This document shows, in pieces, positions 33,894-42,818 of a DNA stretch of 64,000 nucleotides (position 1 is the first letter of the stretch; each line of letters starts with the position of its first letter). The notes beneath the pieces were generated by a model. That model did no database searches. It was not told the origin of the DNA and was given only the letters and a program-made list of their open reading frames with translations. The stretch covers positions 1-64,000 of the forward strand of contig SFGS01000010.1 of the NCBI GenBank assembly GCA_004557565.1, in the 5' to 3' direction. This stretch comes from Bacteroidales bacterium. GTDB lineage: Bacteria; Bacteroidota; Bacteroidia; Bacteroidales; Muribaculaceae. The position numbers and the translations under genes were made by a program.

Positions 33894-35069
33894 TCACTTC
33901 AATGCCTCAAGCTGATTGGTGAGCGGATTGGAGTACATTTCGAGCATACACTTATACATAAAGTTGCGGTCGAGTTCGTTGTATGGCACCTGCACTTTCT
34001 CAATCTGTCCATTCAAATATTGCTTGAATGCCTCACACTCTTCTGGAGTGTATTTGTCGGCAAAGTCTTGATTGTCGAACAAAATGTCGTGAGCAATATA
34101 GTTGGTCTTGAATATCTTGTAGTTGCTGTGAATCTCGTGGTCGATAATTGCACACACGCGGCGAATCATCAACAGTTTGTCGAGGTCGGCAGGAATGGTG
34201 TCGAGTTTGTCGTTGATGCAAGGCACGAACGAATAGTGCACCTTACCCTTGTAGCCCATGATACCGGTCTGCATACTCACGAGGTCGTCGGTCTGCGACT
34301 TCTTGAAGTTAGGGTCTTTACTCTTGAGCAAGAACTCGGTGGCTTTGAGGTAATCGTTAGGGTCGTACTCGTAACTAATGGCAATAGGAGCGATGTTCAG
34401 TTCTTTCAGACTTTCGAGCATCGACACCTCACGGTTGCCGTAGGTGAGCATCTTGAGCAAACTCTCCTGGGTGCGGTCGTTGCTGTCTTTACAGCGGCCT
34501 TCGCGCTGTGCCAACCATACCGACGCATTCTTCTCCCTTATGGCGAAGTGAATGTAGCGTGAGAGTTGCACGGCTGCGGCAAGGGTCTGCAAGCGACCCA
34601 AATTTCGCTTCACGATGAAACTCTTATTGAGGCGAACCAACTTGGTGATCCAGTCGTAAATCAAAAGATTGTTGCCAATAGCAATCTCCACGGTGTCGTA
34701 ACCATTGCTCGAGAGCAAATAGCTCAGCTGTGCCGAGTCGAGCACAATGTCGCGGTGGTTGGTGATATGAAGATATGGAGTGTCTTTATCGAGGCATTCC
34801 ATATTGCTGAAAGTGATGCCGTCGCTCGTTTTGGCGAGAATGCCACCCACAAGCGGTGCCATGATTTTCTGCTGAAATTCCTGCTTTGAGTTGAGGCTCA
34901 AAAGCAGACGCGACACGTCAGAAAACTTCTTGTCGGGCATCACAAATTTTACAACTTGTTGAAACATTGGTTTTTCAACCAATATCGACATTTCGTTATG
35001 AAAATCCTTGTCTGAAATCGGACAGATATCCGCAAACTCGGCAGGAACGATTACATTTTCTTTTTCCAT
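33894..35069 (-). CDS. PlsC-like phospholipid acyltransferase family protein
   Basis: A 391-residue protein resembling 1-acylglycerol-3-phosphate acyltransferases. The catalytic block reads HITNHRDIVLDSAQL (residues 101-115). The usual NHX4D spacing is five here (H105, D111), and HRD supplies an earlier Asp, so this is a divergent subgroup. A second block, QREGRCKDSNDRTQ (about 185-198), corresponds to the glycerol-phosphate-binding EGTR region. No clear transmembrane helix is seen, so it is probably peripheral. It heads a five-gene minus-strand run with a good promoter upstream. Confidence 0.78.
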   Translation of the reverse strand: MEKENVIVPAEFADICPISDKDFHNEMSILVEKPMFQQVVKFVMPDKKFSDVSRLLLSLNSKQEFQQKIMAPLVGGILAKTSDGITFSNMECLDKDTPYLHITNHRDIVLDSAQLSYLLSSNGYDTVEIAIGNNLLIYDWITKLVRLNKSFIVKRNLGRLQTLAAAVQLSRYIHFAIREKNASVWLAQREGRCKDSNDRTQESLLKMLTYGNREVSMLESLKELNIAPIAISYEYDPNDYLKATEFLLKSKDPNFKKSQTDDLVSMQTGIMGYKGKVHYSFVPCINDKLDTIPADLDKLLMIRRVCAIIDHEIHSNYKIFKTNYIAHDILFDNQDFADKYTPEECEAFKQYLNGQIEKVQVPYNELDRNFMYKCMLEMYSNPLTNQLEALK

Positions 35070-35103
35070 AATACTAATTCTTTTCAGAAGGTGAATACTC
35101 TTT

Positions 35104-35135
35104 CAAAGGTAGCAATTATATCCAAAACAGACAAA
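35104..35135 (-). promoter_or_regulatory. Promoter of the acyltransferase-tex-folK run
   Basis: On the minus strand TTTG (35135-35132), 20-bp spacer, TACCTTTG (35111-35104): exact Bacteroidota promoter. The predicted start is about 35098, roughly 29 nt before the acyltransferase ATG. Confidence 0.8.
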
Positions 35136-35239
35136 CCCATAACAAAATTTAATATACATCTGAAACAACTAACATATTTTTAGACCCCCCCACCCACACA
35201 ATCCCCCACAGAAGTTGCGATTTATTCAAGATAAATTTG

Positions 35240-35247
35240 TATTTTTG
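35240..35247 (+). promoter_or_regulatory. -7 box of the AAA-ATPase gene
   Basis: TATTTTTG fits TAnnTTTG. GTTG at 35214-35217 is a near match to the -33 box with a 22-bp spacer. The start codon is 38 bp downstream. Confidence 0.55.
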
Positions 35248-35284
35248 CGAATAAAGCCCAACCACATTAATAAATTGAGATAAT

Positions 35285-36907
35285 ATGAGCAAGTTTAAAT
35301 ATCCCGTCGACACCGACCAGTTTCAGATAATCAGGGAACAAGGTTTGCTATATGTTGACAAGACCGACTTGATGTTCGACCTCGCCAACAGGTATCGCTA
35401 TGTGTTTCTTGCTCGTCCTCGCAGATTTGGCAAATCGCTGCTCTGCAACACTTTCAAAGCATATTTCCAAGGGCAAAAAGAACTGTTCAACGGACTGAAA
35501 GTGATGAAACTGGAGAAGGAATGGACTAAATTCCCAGTGCTTCATTTCGACATGAGCGAACTCAAGAATTGCACCAACATTCAGTCGATGAGCAACATCC
35601 TATCCGACATGATAGCCCGATACGAGGAGCAATTTGGTGCCGTTAAGATGATTGAAGAAGAGGGAGCACGCTTCAGAAGATTGCTGGAGCACATTTATTC
35701 CTCTATGGGCAAACAAGTGGTGGTGCTCATTGATGAATATGATGCGCCCATGATGCGCTATCTTTACGATGAAAAAATGCGTGAGAGCGTTCGCTCCCTG
35801 CTTCGTGGCTTTTATCAAATCATCAAATCCGGTGCAGCATATCTCCGCTTTGTGTTCATCACTGGCGTGACCAAATTCTCACAACTCAGCATTTTTTCCG
35901 AACTGAACAATTTGTATCAAATCTCTCTGCTCGATGGATATTCTGGAATTTGTGGTATCACCCAAAACGAACTGAACACCGTGCTGCGCCCCTGTGTGGA
36001 GGAATTTGCCGAGGCCCTTGGCATCTCCACCAGCAAGGCATACGCTCTATTAAAGAAAAACTACGATGGCTACCATTTCTCGCCAAAAGGACAAGATGTG
36101 TATGCGCCATTCAGTCTGCTCCGAGCACTGAACGACAAGACCACTAACCACTACTGGTTTGAATCGGGCACTTCTACCGCCCTGCTGGAACATCTGAAGC
36201 GTTACCCCATTACCCGTGCGCTGGATTACGACGGCGTGGAGGTGTGCGAAAATGAGTTCAGCATTCCATGCGAGAGTGCCGACACGCCCATGCCTCTACT
36301 CTACCAGAGCGGCTATCTCACCATCGCTTCATACGACCCTTTGCTCAAACTGTATGTGCTGAAAATCCCGAACAACGAGGTGAGGAAGGGGCTTATCGAC
36401 TGCTTGATGCCTATCATCTTGAAACGCACGGTGGCCGACAACAACGGTTTGGTGACAGCTATGGCAAAGGCCATATTCAGTCGTGATTTGGGCAAAGCGC
36501 TCACTGCGCTACGCTCCTATATCGCTAAAATCCCATACGACATCATCACCAAGGAGGAATGGGAATGCAACGAGAGTCGTGAGGCATTCTACAAACTACT
36601 GATTTACATGGCATTCTCAATGCTCAACTCAATTGTCGATACCGAGGTTAAAAGCGTTTTGGGCAGAGCCGATGTGGTGATACAGACCAATGCCGACATC
36701 TTCGTGCTGGAACTGAAGGTGGACGACACGGCAGAGTACGCCCTCCAGCAAATCGACAGCAAGGGCTATACTATCCCTTACGAGGCCGACGGCAGAAAAC
36801 TCACCAAATGCGGCATCTGCATTTCATCTTCCGCCCGCAACATCACCCATTGGCGCACCACCGATGCCGACGGAAATGTGGTTGACGAACAGAAATTCAA
36901 CTCTTAA
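35285..36907 (+). CDS. AAA-ATPase-like/PD-(D/E)XK nuclease fusion
   Basis: A 540-residue two-domain protein of a family often multi-copy in Bacteroidota. The N-terminal AAA-ATPase-like domain opens with YPVDTDQFQIIREQGLLYVD and has Walker A RPRRFGKS at residues 44-51 and Walker B VVVLIDEYDAPM near 150. The C-terminal PDDEXK_9-type nuclease-like domain has GRADVVI (Asp near 462) and FVLELKV (Glu-X-Lys near 476), then ALQQIDSKGYTIPY. Both motif sets look intact. Function has not been established to my knowledge; a mobile or defence-related role is possible. It is monocistronic, with its own promoter and a strong terminator, and no phage or transposon genes adjoin. Confidence 0.88.
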   Translation: MSKFKYPVDTDQFQIIREQGLLYVDKTDLMFDLANRYRYVFLARPRRFGKSLLCNTFKAYFQGQKELFNGLKVMKLEKEWTKFPVLHFDMSELKNCTNIQSMSNILSDMIARYEEQFGAVKMIEEEGARFRRLLEHIYSSMGKQVVVLIDEYDAPMMRYLYDEKMRESVRSLLRGFYQIIKSGAAYLRFVFITGVTKFSQLSIFSELNNLYQISLLDGYSGICGITQNELNTVLRPCVEEFAEALGISTSKAYALLKKNYDGYHFSPKGQDVYAPFSLLRALNDKTTNHYWFESGTSTALLEHLKRYPITRALDYDGVEVCENEFSIPCESADTPMPLLYQSGYLTIASYDPLLKLYVLKIPNNEVRKGLIDCLMPIILKRTVADNNGLVTAMAKAIFSRDLGKALTALRSYIAKIPYDIITKEEWECNESREAFYKLLIYMAFSMLNSIVDTEVKSVLGRADVVIQTNADIFVLELKVDDTAEYALQQIDSKGYTIPYEADGRKLTKCGICISSSARNITHWRTTDADGNVVDEQKFNS

Positions 36908-36931
36908 AAAATATCCATTTCACCAACAATC

Positions 36932-36959
36932 GCCACCGGCACCACGCCGGTGGCTTTTT
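36932..36959 (+). terminator. Terminator of the AAA-ATPase gene
   Basis: GCCACCGGC (36932-36940), loop ACCAC, GCCGGTGGC (36946-36954), TTTTT. Perfect 9-bp stem. Confidence 0.92.
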
Positions 36960-37037
36960 CATTTAGAAAAAAACGAGGGCGGAAAAATGTAAGAGTGAAA
37001 AAGGGTGAAAAATGTGGGATAATTCAAAGAAAATTCC

Positions 37038-37045
37038 TATCTTTG
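37038..37045 (+). promoter_or_regulatory. -7 box of the glycine cleavage operon
   Basis: TATCTTTG matches TAnnTTTG and lies 55 bp before the lipoate ligase start. No TTTG is seen at the expected spacing. I looked for a glycine riboswitch in the 190-bp leader region and could not recognise one. Confidence 0.5.
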
Positions 37046-37100
37046 GAATTGCATTACATAACTACATTTATTAACTGCTGAAAAGCCCTATTAACCAAAC

Positions 37101-38081
37101 GTGAAGTATCTACTTCTACCTCAGACCGACACTCGCATTCTTCCATTCTATTTGGCAATGGAGGAATATGCCGCACGCATCATCAAAGATGATGACATAT
37201 TCTTCATGTGGCAAGTGAATCCTACCGTAATTTTCGGAAGAAACCAACTTATAGCCAATGAAGTGAACATCCCCTACTGCCGCGAGCACGGCATTGCCAC
37301 CTATCGCAGAAAAAGCGGCGGTGGCTGCGTGTTTGCCGACATGAGCAACATTATGATGAGTTACATCACTTGCAGCGACAATGTGGAACTCACTTTCTCG
37401 CGCTACACAAGCGCGGTGGTTGAGGTGCTGAAAAAGTTGGGGCTGAATGCCAGTGACAACGGACGCAACGACATTCTTATCGACGACCGTAAAGTGAGCG
37501 GCAACGCTTTCTACCACCTGCCCGGACGCAGCATCGTGCACGGCACAATGCTTTTCGACACCGACATGGCGCACATGCAGGGCGCAATCACCCCATCGAC
37601 CGAGAAACTGGCATCGAAGGGCGTGAAAAGCGTGCGAAGCCGTATCACCACGCTGAGCGAGCATCTGGCAGGAAAGATGAACATTGAGCAATTCAAGGAC
37701 TTTGTGAAGAGCGAAATGTGCGATGGCGACATTCTGCTCACCGACTCCGACATCGCACAGATTGAGGAAATCACGCAGACCTATCTCACGCCAGAGTTTA
37801 TCTACGGCAGCAATCCACGCTGCACCAACACCTTTCAAAAGAGAGTTGACGGTGTGGGCGATTTCCAAATCAGCATAGAACTCGACCACAACATCATCAA
37901 AGACATCAACATTGCTGGCGACTTCTTTGTGCTGGGCAGCATCGACGAGAGCATCATCGCTCCGCTGAAGGGTGTGAGTTACACTCGCGAGGCACTGACC
38001 GAGGCACTTAAGGACCTTGACGCAAGCACTGTGATTGCAAGCATGACTACAGAACAACTTATTAATACAATCTTAAACTAA
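37101..38081 (+). CDS. lplA: Lipoate--protein ligase
   Basis: A 326-residue enzyme that activates lipoate with ATP and attaches it to a lysine of carrier proteins. Motifs: FFMWQVNPTVIFGRNQ, TYRRKSGGGCVFADMSN (the lipoyl-AMP binding loop, residues about 70-86), NDILIDDRKVSGNAFY (catalytic lysine region, near residue 130) and HGTMLFD. The C-terminal accessory domain (residues 245-326) is present. It begins the glycine cleavage cluster: gcvT starts 12 bp later, so the likely substrate is GcvH. The start is an ATG-like codon choice: the sequence at 37101 is GTG (AACGTGAAG), so the start codon is GTG. Confidence 0.92.
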   Translation: MKYLLLPQTDTRILPFYLAMEEYAARIIKDDDIFFMWQVNPTVIFGRNQLIANEVNIPYCREHGIATYRRKSGGGCVFADMSNIMMSYITCSDNVELTFSRYTSAVVEVLKKLGLNASDNGRNDILIDDRKVSGNAFYHLPGRSIVHGTMLFDTDMAHMQGAITPSTEKLASKGVKSVRSRITTLSEHLAGKMNIEQFKDFVKSEMCDGDILLTDSDIAQIEEITQTYLTPEFIYGSNPRCTNTFQKRVDGVGDFQISIELDHNIIKDINIAGDFFVLGSIDESIIAPLKGVSYTREALTEALKDLDASTVIASMTTEQLINTILN

Positions 38082-38093
38082 AAAACGACTATT

Positions 38094-39194
38094 ATGAGCG
38101 AAGAAATGAAAGTAACCTGTCTGCACGACAAACATGTGGCTTTGGGCGCTTTGATGAGCCCATTCGGAGGTTTCGACATGCCTATCCAATACAAGGGCAT
38201 CGTCGACGAGCACAATGCAGTGCGCAATCAAGTGGGCGTGTTCGACGTTTCACACATGGGTGAAGTGGAAATCACAGGCCCTGAAGCAGAAAAATTCGTA
38301 AACTATATATTCACCAACGACATCACCGATGCCCCAGTGGGTAAAATCTTCTACGGCATGATGCTCTACCCCGACGGTGGCACCGTCGACGACCTGTTGG
38401 TGTACAAGATGGGCGAAAACGACCTTTTCCTCGTTATCAACGCCGCCAATATCGATAAGGACGTGGCTTGGATTATGGAACACGCTAAAGACTTCGACGT
38501 GAAGGTTGACCACCAGAGCGACATCTACGGTCAGCTCGCCGTACAAGGTCCCGACAGCGAAACCGTGCTGAAGAGCGTGCTCGAAATCGACGCTACCGAC
38601 CTCATTTTCTACACATTCAAGACCATGCAATATGATGGCGAAACCATCATCGTGAGCCGCACGGGCTACACCGGTGAAGACGGCTTCGAAATCTACGCAA
38701 GCCACGCCGCTATTAATAAGATGTGGGATTTGCTCATCGAGGCAGGTGTGCAGCCTTGCGGTCTTGGCTGCCGCGACACGCTCCGCTTCGAGGTGGGTTT
38801 GCCTCTCTATGGCGATGAACTGAGCGCAGAAATCTCTCCAATCGACGCCACACTCGGTATGTTTGTGAAGTTGGAGAAGGCTGGCGGCTTTATCGGTCAA
38901 GAGGCTTGCGCCAAGCAGAAGGCAGAAGGCAGTCCTAAGAAGCTGGTGGGTCTGGAATTGCACGACAAGGCTATCGCACGCCACGGCTACGAGGTGCTGA
39001 AAGACGATAAGGTGGTGGGCTACATCACCACTGGCTATCGTGGCATTTCGGTGGAAGGCAAGAGTTTGGCATTCGCATTGGTTGACCGCGCTGTGGGCAC
39101 CCTCGGCGAAGAACTCAGCGTGAAGATTCGCAAGAAAGTGTTCCCTGCCACTATCGTGAAGAAGAAATTCTACAAAAAATCATACAAGAAATAA
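38094..39194 (+). CDS. gcvT: Glycine cleavage system T protein
   Basis: A 366-residue aminomethyltransferase that passes the methylene carbon from the GcvH-bound intermediate to tetrahydrofolate and releases ammonia. Motifs: GGFDMPIQYKGIVDEH, VGVFDVSHMGEVEITG, FVNYIFTNDI and, later, RTGYTGEDGFEIY and GLGCRDTLRFEVGLPLYG. The catalytic Asp region (ASDLFSP belongs to GcvH, not here) corresponds to HMGEVEITG-LYPDGG in this protein. Full length. It is 12 bp after lplA and 75 bp before gcvH. Confidence 0.97.
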   Translation: MSEEMKVTCLHDKHVALGALMSPFGGFDMPIQYKGIVDEHNAVRNQVGVFDVSHMGEVEITGPEAEKFVNYIFTNDITDAPVGKIFYGMMLYPDGGTVDDLLVYKMGENDLFLVINAANIDKDVAWIMEHAKDFDVKVDHQSDIYGQLAVQGPDSETVLKSVLEIDATDLIFYTFKTMQYDGETIIVSRTGYTGEDGFEIYASHAAINKMWDLLIEAGVQPCGLGCRDTLRFEVGLPLYGDELSAEISPIDATLGMFVKLEKAGGFIGQEACAKQKAEGSPKKLVGLELHDKAIARHGYEVLKDDKVVGYITTGYRGISVEGKSLAFALVDRAVGTLGEELSVKIRKKVFPATIVKKKFYKKSYKK

Positions 39195-39269
39195 TACTAA
39201 CCAATTATAAACCAGAAGACGCGCCAAAAAGAAAATGGCAAATCTTCGCATAAATCAAAAAAAACAACT

Positions 39270-39650
39270 ATGAGCAAAATTATTGAAGGCTACTATTACT
39301 GCGATTCACATGAATTTGTGAAAGTGGAAGGCAACATGGGTTACGTGGGCATCACTGACCACGCACAACACGAACTCGGCAATGTGGTGTACGTTGATAT
39401 GCCAGAAGTGGGCGACGAAGTGACCGCAGGCGAAGAATTTGGCGCAGTAGAAAGCGTTAAGGCTGCCAGCGACTTGTTCTCTCCAGTAAGCGGTACTGTA
39501 GTGGAAGTGAACGAAGCCCTCGAAGATGAGCCAGGCCTCATCAACAAGGATGCTTTTGCAAACTGGATTATGAAAGTGGAATTGAGCGACAAGAGCGAAC
39601 TCGAAGACCTCATGGACGCTGCCGCTTACAAGGCTTTCATCGGCGAATAA
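39270..39650 (+). CDS. gcvH: Glycine cleavage system H protein
   Basis: The 126-residue lipoyl carrier of the glycine cleavage system. The lipoylated lysine is K64 in AVESVKAASDLFSPVSG; HEFVKVEGNMGYVGITDHAQ and the acidic C-terminus are typical. It shuttles between GcvP, GcvT and LpdA. It lies 75 bp after gcvT and 81 bp before gcvPA. The latter gap holds a strong hairpin that may give gcvH a different mRNA level from its neighbours, useful because the carrier is needed in excess (inference). Confidence 0.98.
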   Translation: MSKIIEGYYYCDSHEFVKVEGNMGYVGITDHAQHELGNVVYVDMPEVGDEVTAGEEFGAVESVKAASDLFSPVSGTVVEVNEALEDEPGLINKDAFANWIMKVELSDKSELEDLMDAAAYKAFIGE

Positions 39651-39670
39651 TCACTTTTTCAAAAAACAAA

Positions 39671-39706
39671 GGGTTGGGGAACTCATCTCTGTACGTTCCT
39701 CAGCCC
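39671..39706 (+). terminator. Intercistronic hairpin between gcvH and gcvPA
   Basis: GGGTTGGGGAAC (39671-39682), 12-nt loop, GTTCCTCAGCCC (39695-39706); 12 pairs, two of them wobble. What follows is TATATTCTCATTT rather than a T run. It is either a partial terminator or an RNA stability/processing element; no promoter is evident downstream. Confidence 0.6.
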
Positions 39707-39731
39707 TATATTCTCATTTAAAACAACTATT

Positions 39732-41084
39732 ATGAGTTATAAATTTTTCCCACATACTGAAGACGACATCCGCGCGATGCTCAAAACCTGCGGGGAGAAG
39801 AGCCTTGACGACCTTTACAAGGACATTCCCGAAGATTTGGTATTGAAAAAAGAATATGATCTGCCAGAGGGATTGAGCGAAATTGAAGTGCGCAAGTTCT
39901 TCAACGGTCTTGCCGACGGCAACGAAACGCTGAAGTGCCTTATCGGTGCTGGCTGCTACGACCACTACTCTCCATCGGTGGTCAACAGTATCGTGAGCCG
40001 CAGCGAATTTCTCACCTCCTACACTCCTTACCAGGCTGAAATTTCACAAGGCACACTCCAATACATCTTTGAATATCAAAGCATGATGGCGATGCTCACT
40101 GGCATGGAAGTGTCGAACGCATCAATGTACGACGGTTGCACAGCCACCGCCGAGGCTATGATGATGGCTGTGGCTGCGGCTAAGAAGCGCAACAAGGTGC
40201 TGATTTCCGCCACCGTCAATCCTATCGTGCGCCGTGTGGTAGACACCTACGCTAAATATCATGGCGTGACCATCGAGGTGATTGCCGAAGCCGATGGCGT
40301 AACCGACCGCGCCGACTTCGAGGCTAAGGTCGCCGCCAATGATGTGGCTGGCGTGATTGTGGCTGCACCTAACTTCTACGGCATCGTAGAAGACTACACC
40401 GGTTGGGCCGACTTCTGCCACTCACACAAGACGCTCTTGATTATGAACAATGTGGCCTCTACCCTCGGTGTGCTGAAAACTCCTGGCGAATGGGGTGCCG
40501 ACATCGCTGTGGGCGACGGTCAGAGCCTTGGTATTCCTATGAACTTCGGCGGTCCTTACGTGGGCTACCTCTGCACAAGCAAGAAGTTGATTCGCAAGAT
40601 GCCAGGCCGTATCGTTGGTGCCACTACCGATATGGAGGGCAAGCGCACATTCGTGCTCACACTGCAAGCTCGCGAGCAACACATTCGCCGCGAGAAGGCT
40701 ACCAGCAACATCTGCTCTAACGAGAGCCTGATGGCTCTTTACGTGACCGTGTATATGGCACTGATGGGCAAAGACGGCTTGAAGGAAGTGAACGAACTGG
40801 GCTACAGCGGTGCTCACTATTTGGCTGAAAAATTGTGCGAACTGAAGGGCTTCAGCATGGCATTCCCCGACAAGCCATTCCTCAACGAATTTGCTGTGAA
40901 GTATGACGGCGACATCGACGAACTGCAAAATGTGCTGCTCGACTACAACGGCGTGCAACTGGGCTTGAAGATTGCCGACCACACTTTGCTGCTTTGCGTA
41001 ACCGAAACCATCAGCAAAGACGAACTCGACGAAGTAATATTAACCTGTAAAGCTTACACGGAAGGAGAAGACGAAGATGAATAA
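39732..41084 (+). CDS. gcvPA: Glycine dehydrogenase subunit 1 (split P protein)
   Basis: The 450-residue N-terminal half of the glycine decarboxylase. Motifs typical of GcvPA: FFNGLADGNETLKCLIGAGCYDHY, TPYQAEISQGTLQYIFEYQS, EVSNASMYDGCTATAEAMMMA and REQHIRREKATSNICSNE. It pairs with GcvPB, which carries the cofactor lysine, to release CO2 from glycine and load the aminomethyl group on GcvH. The acidic tail GEDEDE overlaps the gcvPB start by 8 bp. Split P proteins occur in Firmicutes, archaea and some Bacteroidota; a fused GcvP is usual in Bacteroides. Confidence 0.97.
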   Translation: MSYKFFPHTEDDIRAMLKTCGEKSLDDLYKDIPEDLVLKKEYDLPEGLSEIEVRKFFNGLADGNETLKCLIGAGCYDHYSPSVVNSIVSRSEFLTSYTPYQAEISQGTLQYIFEYQSMMAMLTGMEVSNASMYDGCTATAEAMMMAVAAAKKRNKVLISATVNPIVRRVVDTYAKYHGVTIEVIAEADGVTDRADFEAKVAANDVAGVIVAAPNFYGIVEDYTGWADFCHSHKTLLIMNNVASTLGVLKTPGEWGADIAVGDGQSLGIPMNFGGPYVGYLCTSKKLIRKMPGRIVGATTDMEGKRTFVLTLQAREQHIRREKATSNICSNESLMALYVTVYMALMGKDGLKEVNELGYSGAHYLAEKLCELKGFSMAFPDKPFLNEFAVKYDGDIDELQNVLLDYNGVQLGLKIADHTLLLCVTETISKDELDEVILTCKAYTEGEDEDE

Positions 41085-42567
41085 TACATATTACGGAACA
41101 CTCATTTTCGAGTTGTCAAAACCAGGTCGCAAGGGCTATTCCCTTCCCAAAAACGAGTTGAGTGACTACAGCATCGCACAACTTCCTGAAAATCTGCTTC
41201 GCCAAGAGGCTCCTGCCCTCCCTGAAGTGGACGAACTTACCGTGGTGCGTCACTACACCAATATGAGCAACAACAACTTCGGCGTTGACACCGGTTTCTA
41301 CCCATTGGGCTCTTGCACAATGAAGTACAACCCAAAAATCAACGAGGAAATGGCTGCTCACCCACAATTCACTGCACTCCACCCTCTCCAGAATGTGGAA
41401 ACCGTGCAAGGCGCTTTGTCCGCTTACTATCAACTCCAACGCAGTCTGTCAGAAATCGCTGGTATGGCAGAGTTCACGCTCAATCCATTCGCTGGCGCAC
41501 ACGGTGAACTCACCGGCTTGATGGTGATTCGTCGCTATCACGAAAGCCGCGGCGACGCTAAGCGCACCAAGATTATCGTTCCCGACAGCGCACACGGCAC
41601 CAACCCTGCAAGTGCGGCAGTTTGCGGACTCGACGTGGTGGAAGTGAAGAGCAAGCCCGATGGCCGCGTGGATGTGGAAGACTTAAAACCTCTGCTCGAC
41701 GACACCATCGCAGGTATGATGATGACCAACCCCAACACTTTGGGCTTGTTTGAAAACAATATTGCCGAAATCGCAAAACTCGTGCACGACTGTGGCGGTT
41801 TGATGTACTACGATGGCGCAAACCTCAACCCAATGCTTGGTAAATGCCGCCCTGGCGACATCGGTTTCGACGTGATGCACATCAACCTGCACAAAACATT
41901 CTCTACCCCTCACGGTGGTGGCGGCCCTGGTAGTGGCCCTATCGGCGTGCGTGAAGGTCTTGAGCAATTCTTGCCTAATCCTCGCGTCACTTGCGAATTC
42001 GACGAAGACGGCATGGTTGACTATAAGATTGAGATGGGCGAGGAATCGCTCGGCTGCATCAGTGGCTTCCTCGGCAACTTCGGCGTGATGATGCGTGCGC
42101 TCGCCTACATCGTGACACTCGGCAGCGACAACCTGAAGTGGGTAGGTCCTTTGGCAACTCTCAATGCCAACTACATCAAGGAATCGCTGAAAGACTGCTA
42201 CGAACTGCCTATCGAGGGCGTTTGCAAGCACGAATTTGTGTTCGACGGCTTGAAGGACAAGAGCACTGGCGTTACCACTCTCGACGTGGCTAAGCGTCTG
42301 CTCGACTACGGCTACCATGCGCCCACCATCTATTTCCCATTGCTTTTCCACCAGGCTTTGATGATCGAGCCTACCGAAAGCGAAAGTAAGGAAACCCTTG
42401 ATGGCTTCATCGCTGTGATGAGGAAGATTGCGCAAGAGGCTGCCGAAAATCCTGAACTGGTGAAGACTGCTCCACACAGCACGCCTGTTCACCGTCTCGA
42501 CGACACCAAGGCCGCCCTCAAGCAAATCGTGACTTGGAACGAACTCTGCGAAACAAAAGATTTGTAA
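41077..42567 (+). CDS. gcvPB: Glycine dehydrogenase subunit 2 (split P protein)
   Basis: The 496-residue PLP-bearing half of glycine decarboxylase. The cofactor lysine lies in HINLHKTFSTPHGGGGPGSG near residue 270. Other signatures: FYPLGSCTMKYNPKIN, GAHGELTGLMVIRRYH, IVPDSAHGTNPASA and YYDGANLNPMLGK. Start ATG 41077 overlaps gcvPA by 8 bp, so translation is coupled. Downstream, lpdA is separated by 303 bp containing repeats B and D, so it may be transcribed separately or by read-through. Confidence 0.97.
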   Translation: MNNTYYGTLIFELSKPGRKGYSLPKNELSDYSIAQLPENLLRQEAPALPEVDELTVVRHYTNMSNNNFGVDTGFYPLGSCTMKYNPKINEEMAAHPQFTALHPLQNVETVQGALSAYYQLQRSLSEIAGMAEFTLNPFAGAHGELTGLMVIRRYHESRGDAKRTKIIVPDSAHGTNPASAAVCGLDVVEVKSKPDGRVDVEDLKPLLDDTIAGMMMTNPNTLGLFENNIAEIAKLVHDCGGLMYYDGANLNPMLGKCRPGDIGFDVMHINLHKTFSTPHGGGGPGSGPIGVREGLEQFLPNPRVTCEFDEDGMVDYKIEMGEESLGCISGFLGNFGVMMRALAYIVTLGSDNLKWVGPLATLNANYIKESLKDCYELPIEGVCKHEFVFDGLKDKSTGVTTLDVAKRLLDYGYHAPTIYFPLLFHQALMIEPTESESKETLDGFIAVMRKIAQEAAENPELVKTAPHSTPVHRLDDTKAALKQIVTWNELCETKDL

Positions 42568-42576
42568 AACCATACT

Positions 42577-42595
42577 TTAGAAGTTAGAAATTAGA
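42577..42595. repeat. TTAGAAR tract, left arm of a 19-bp inverted repeat
   Basis: TTAGAAGTTAGAAATTAGA. It is exactly reverse complementary to 42819-42837. The two arms flank the family B palindrome at 42690-42772. Confidence 0.75.
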
Positions 42596-42689
42596 GCACA
42601 GAAATTAGAATCTATTAGGTTTTAGGCTTTTCAAGGTAAAAAAGCCAGCAGGAAGGAGTGTCAAATCTCCTAATATGCCAACGCCATAG

Positions 42690-42772
42690 CGTAGGGACAT
42701 GCCTTTGGCATGTTACCAAGGCGTTGATACATTGCTGATTGCATCGAAACATGCCGAAGGCATGTCCCTACG
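42690..42772. repeat. Family B palindromic element, copy 2 (best preserved)
   Basis: Starts CGTAGGGACATGCCTTTGGC and ends GCCGAAGGCATGTCCCTACG; the termini are an inverted repeat and each end holds its own small GCC...GGC hairpin. The 83-bp unit matches 15061-15134 and 47331-47412. It lies centrally in the gcvPB-lpdA gap. Confidence 0.8.
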
Positions 42773-42818
42773 AAATGATGAAATCACAAATTTGACACAC
42801 CCCCATCTCCACAAAAAA

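Noticed and set aside
36908..37100. Glycine riboswitch before the glycine cleavage operon
   Set aside because: I could not recognise the conserved glycine aptamer pattern; the region has only a terminator and a promoter-like box.
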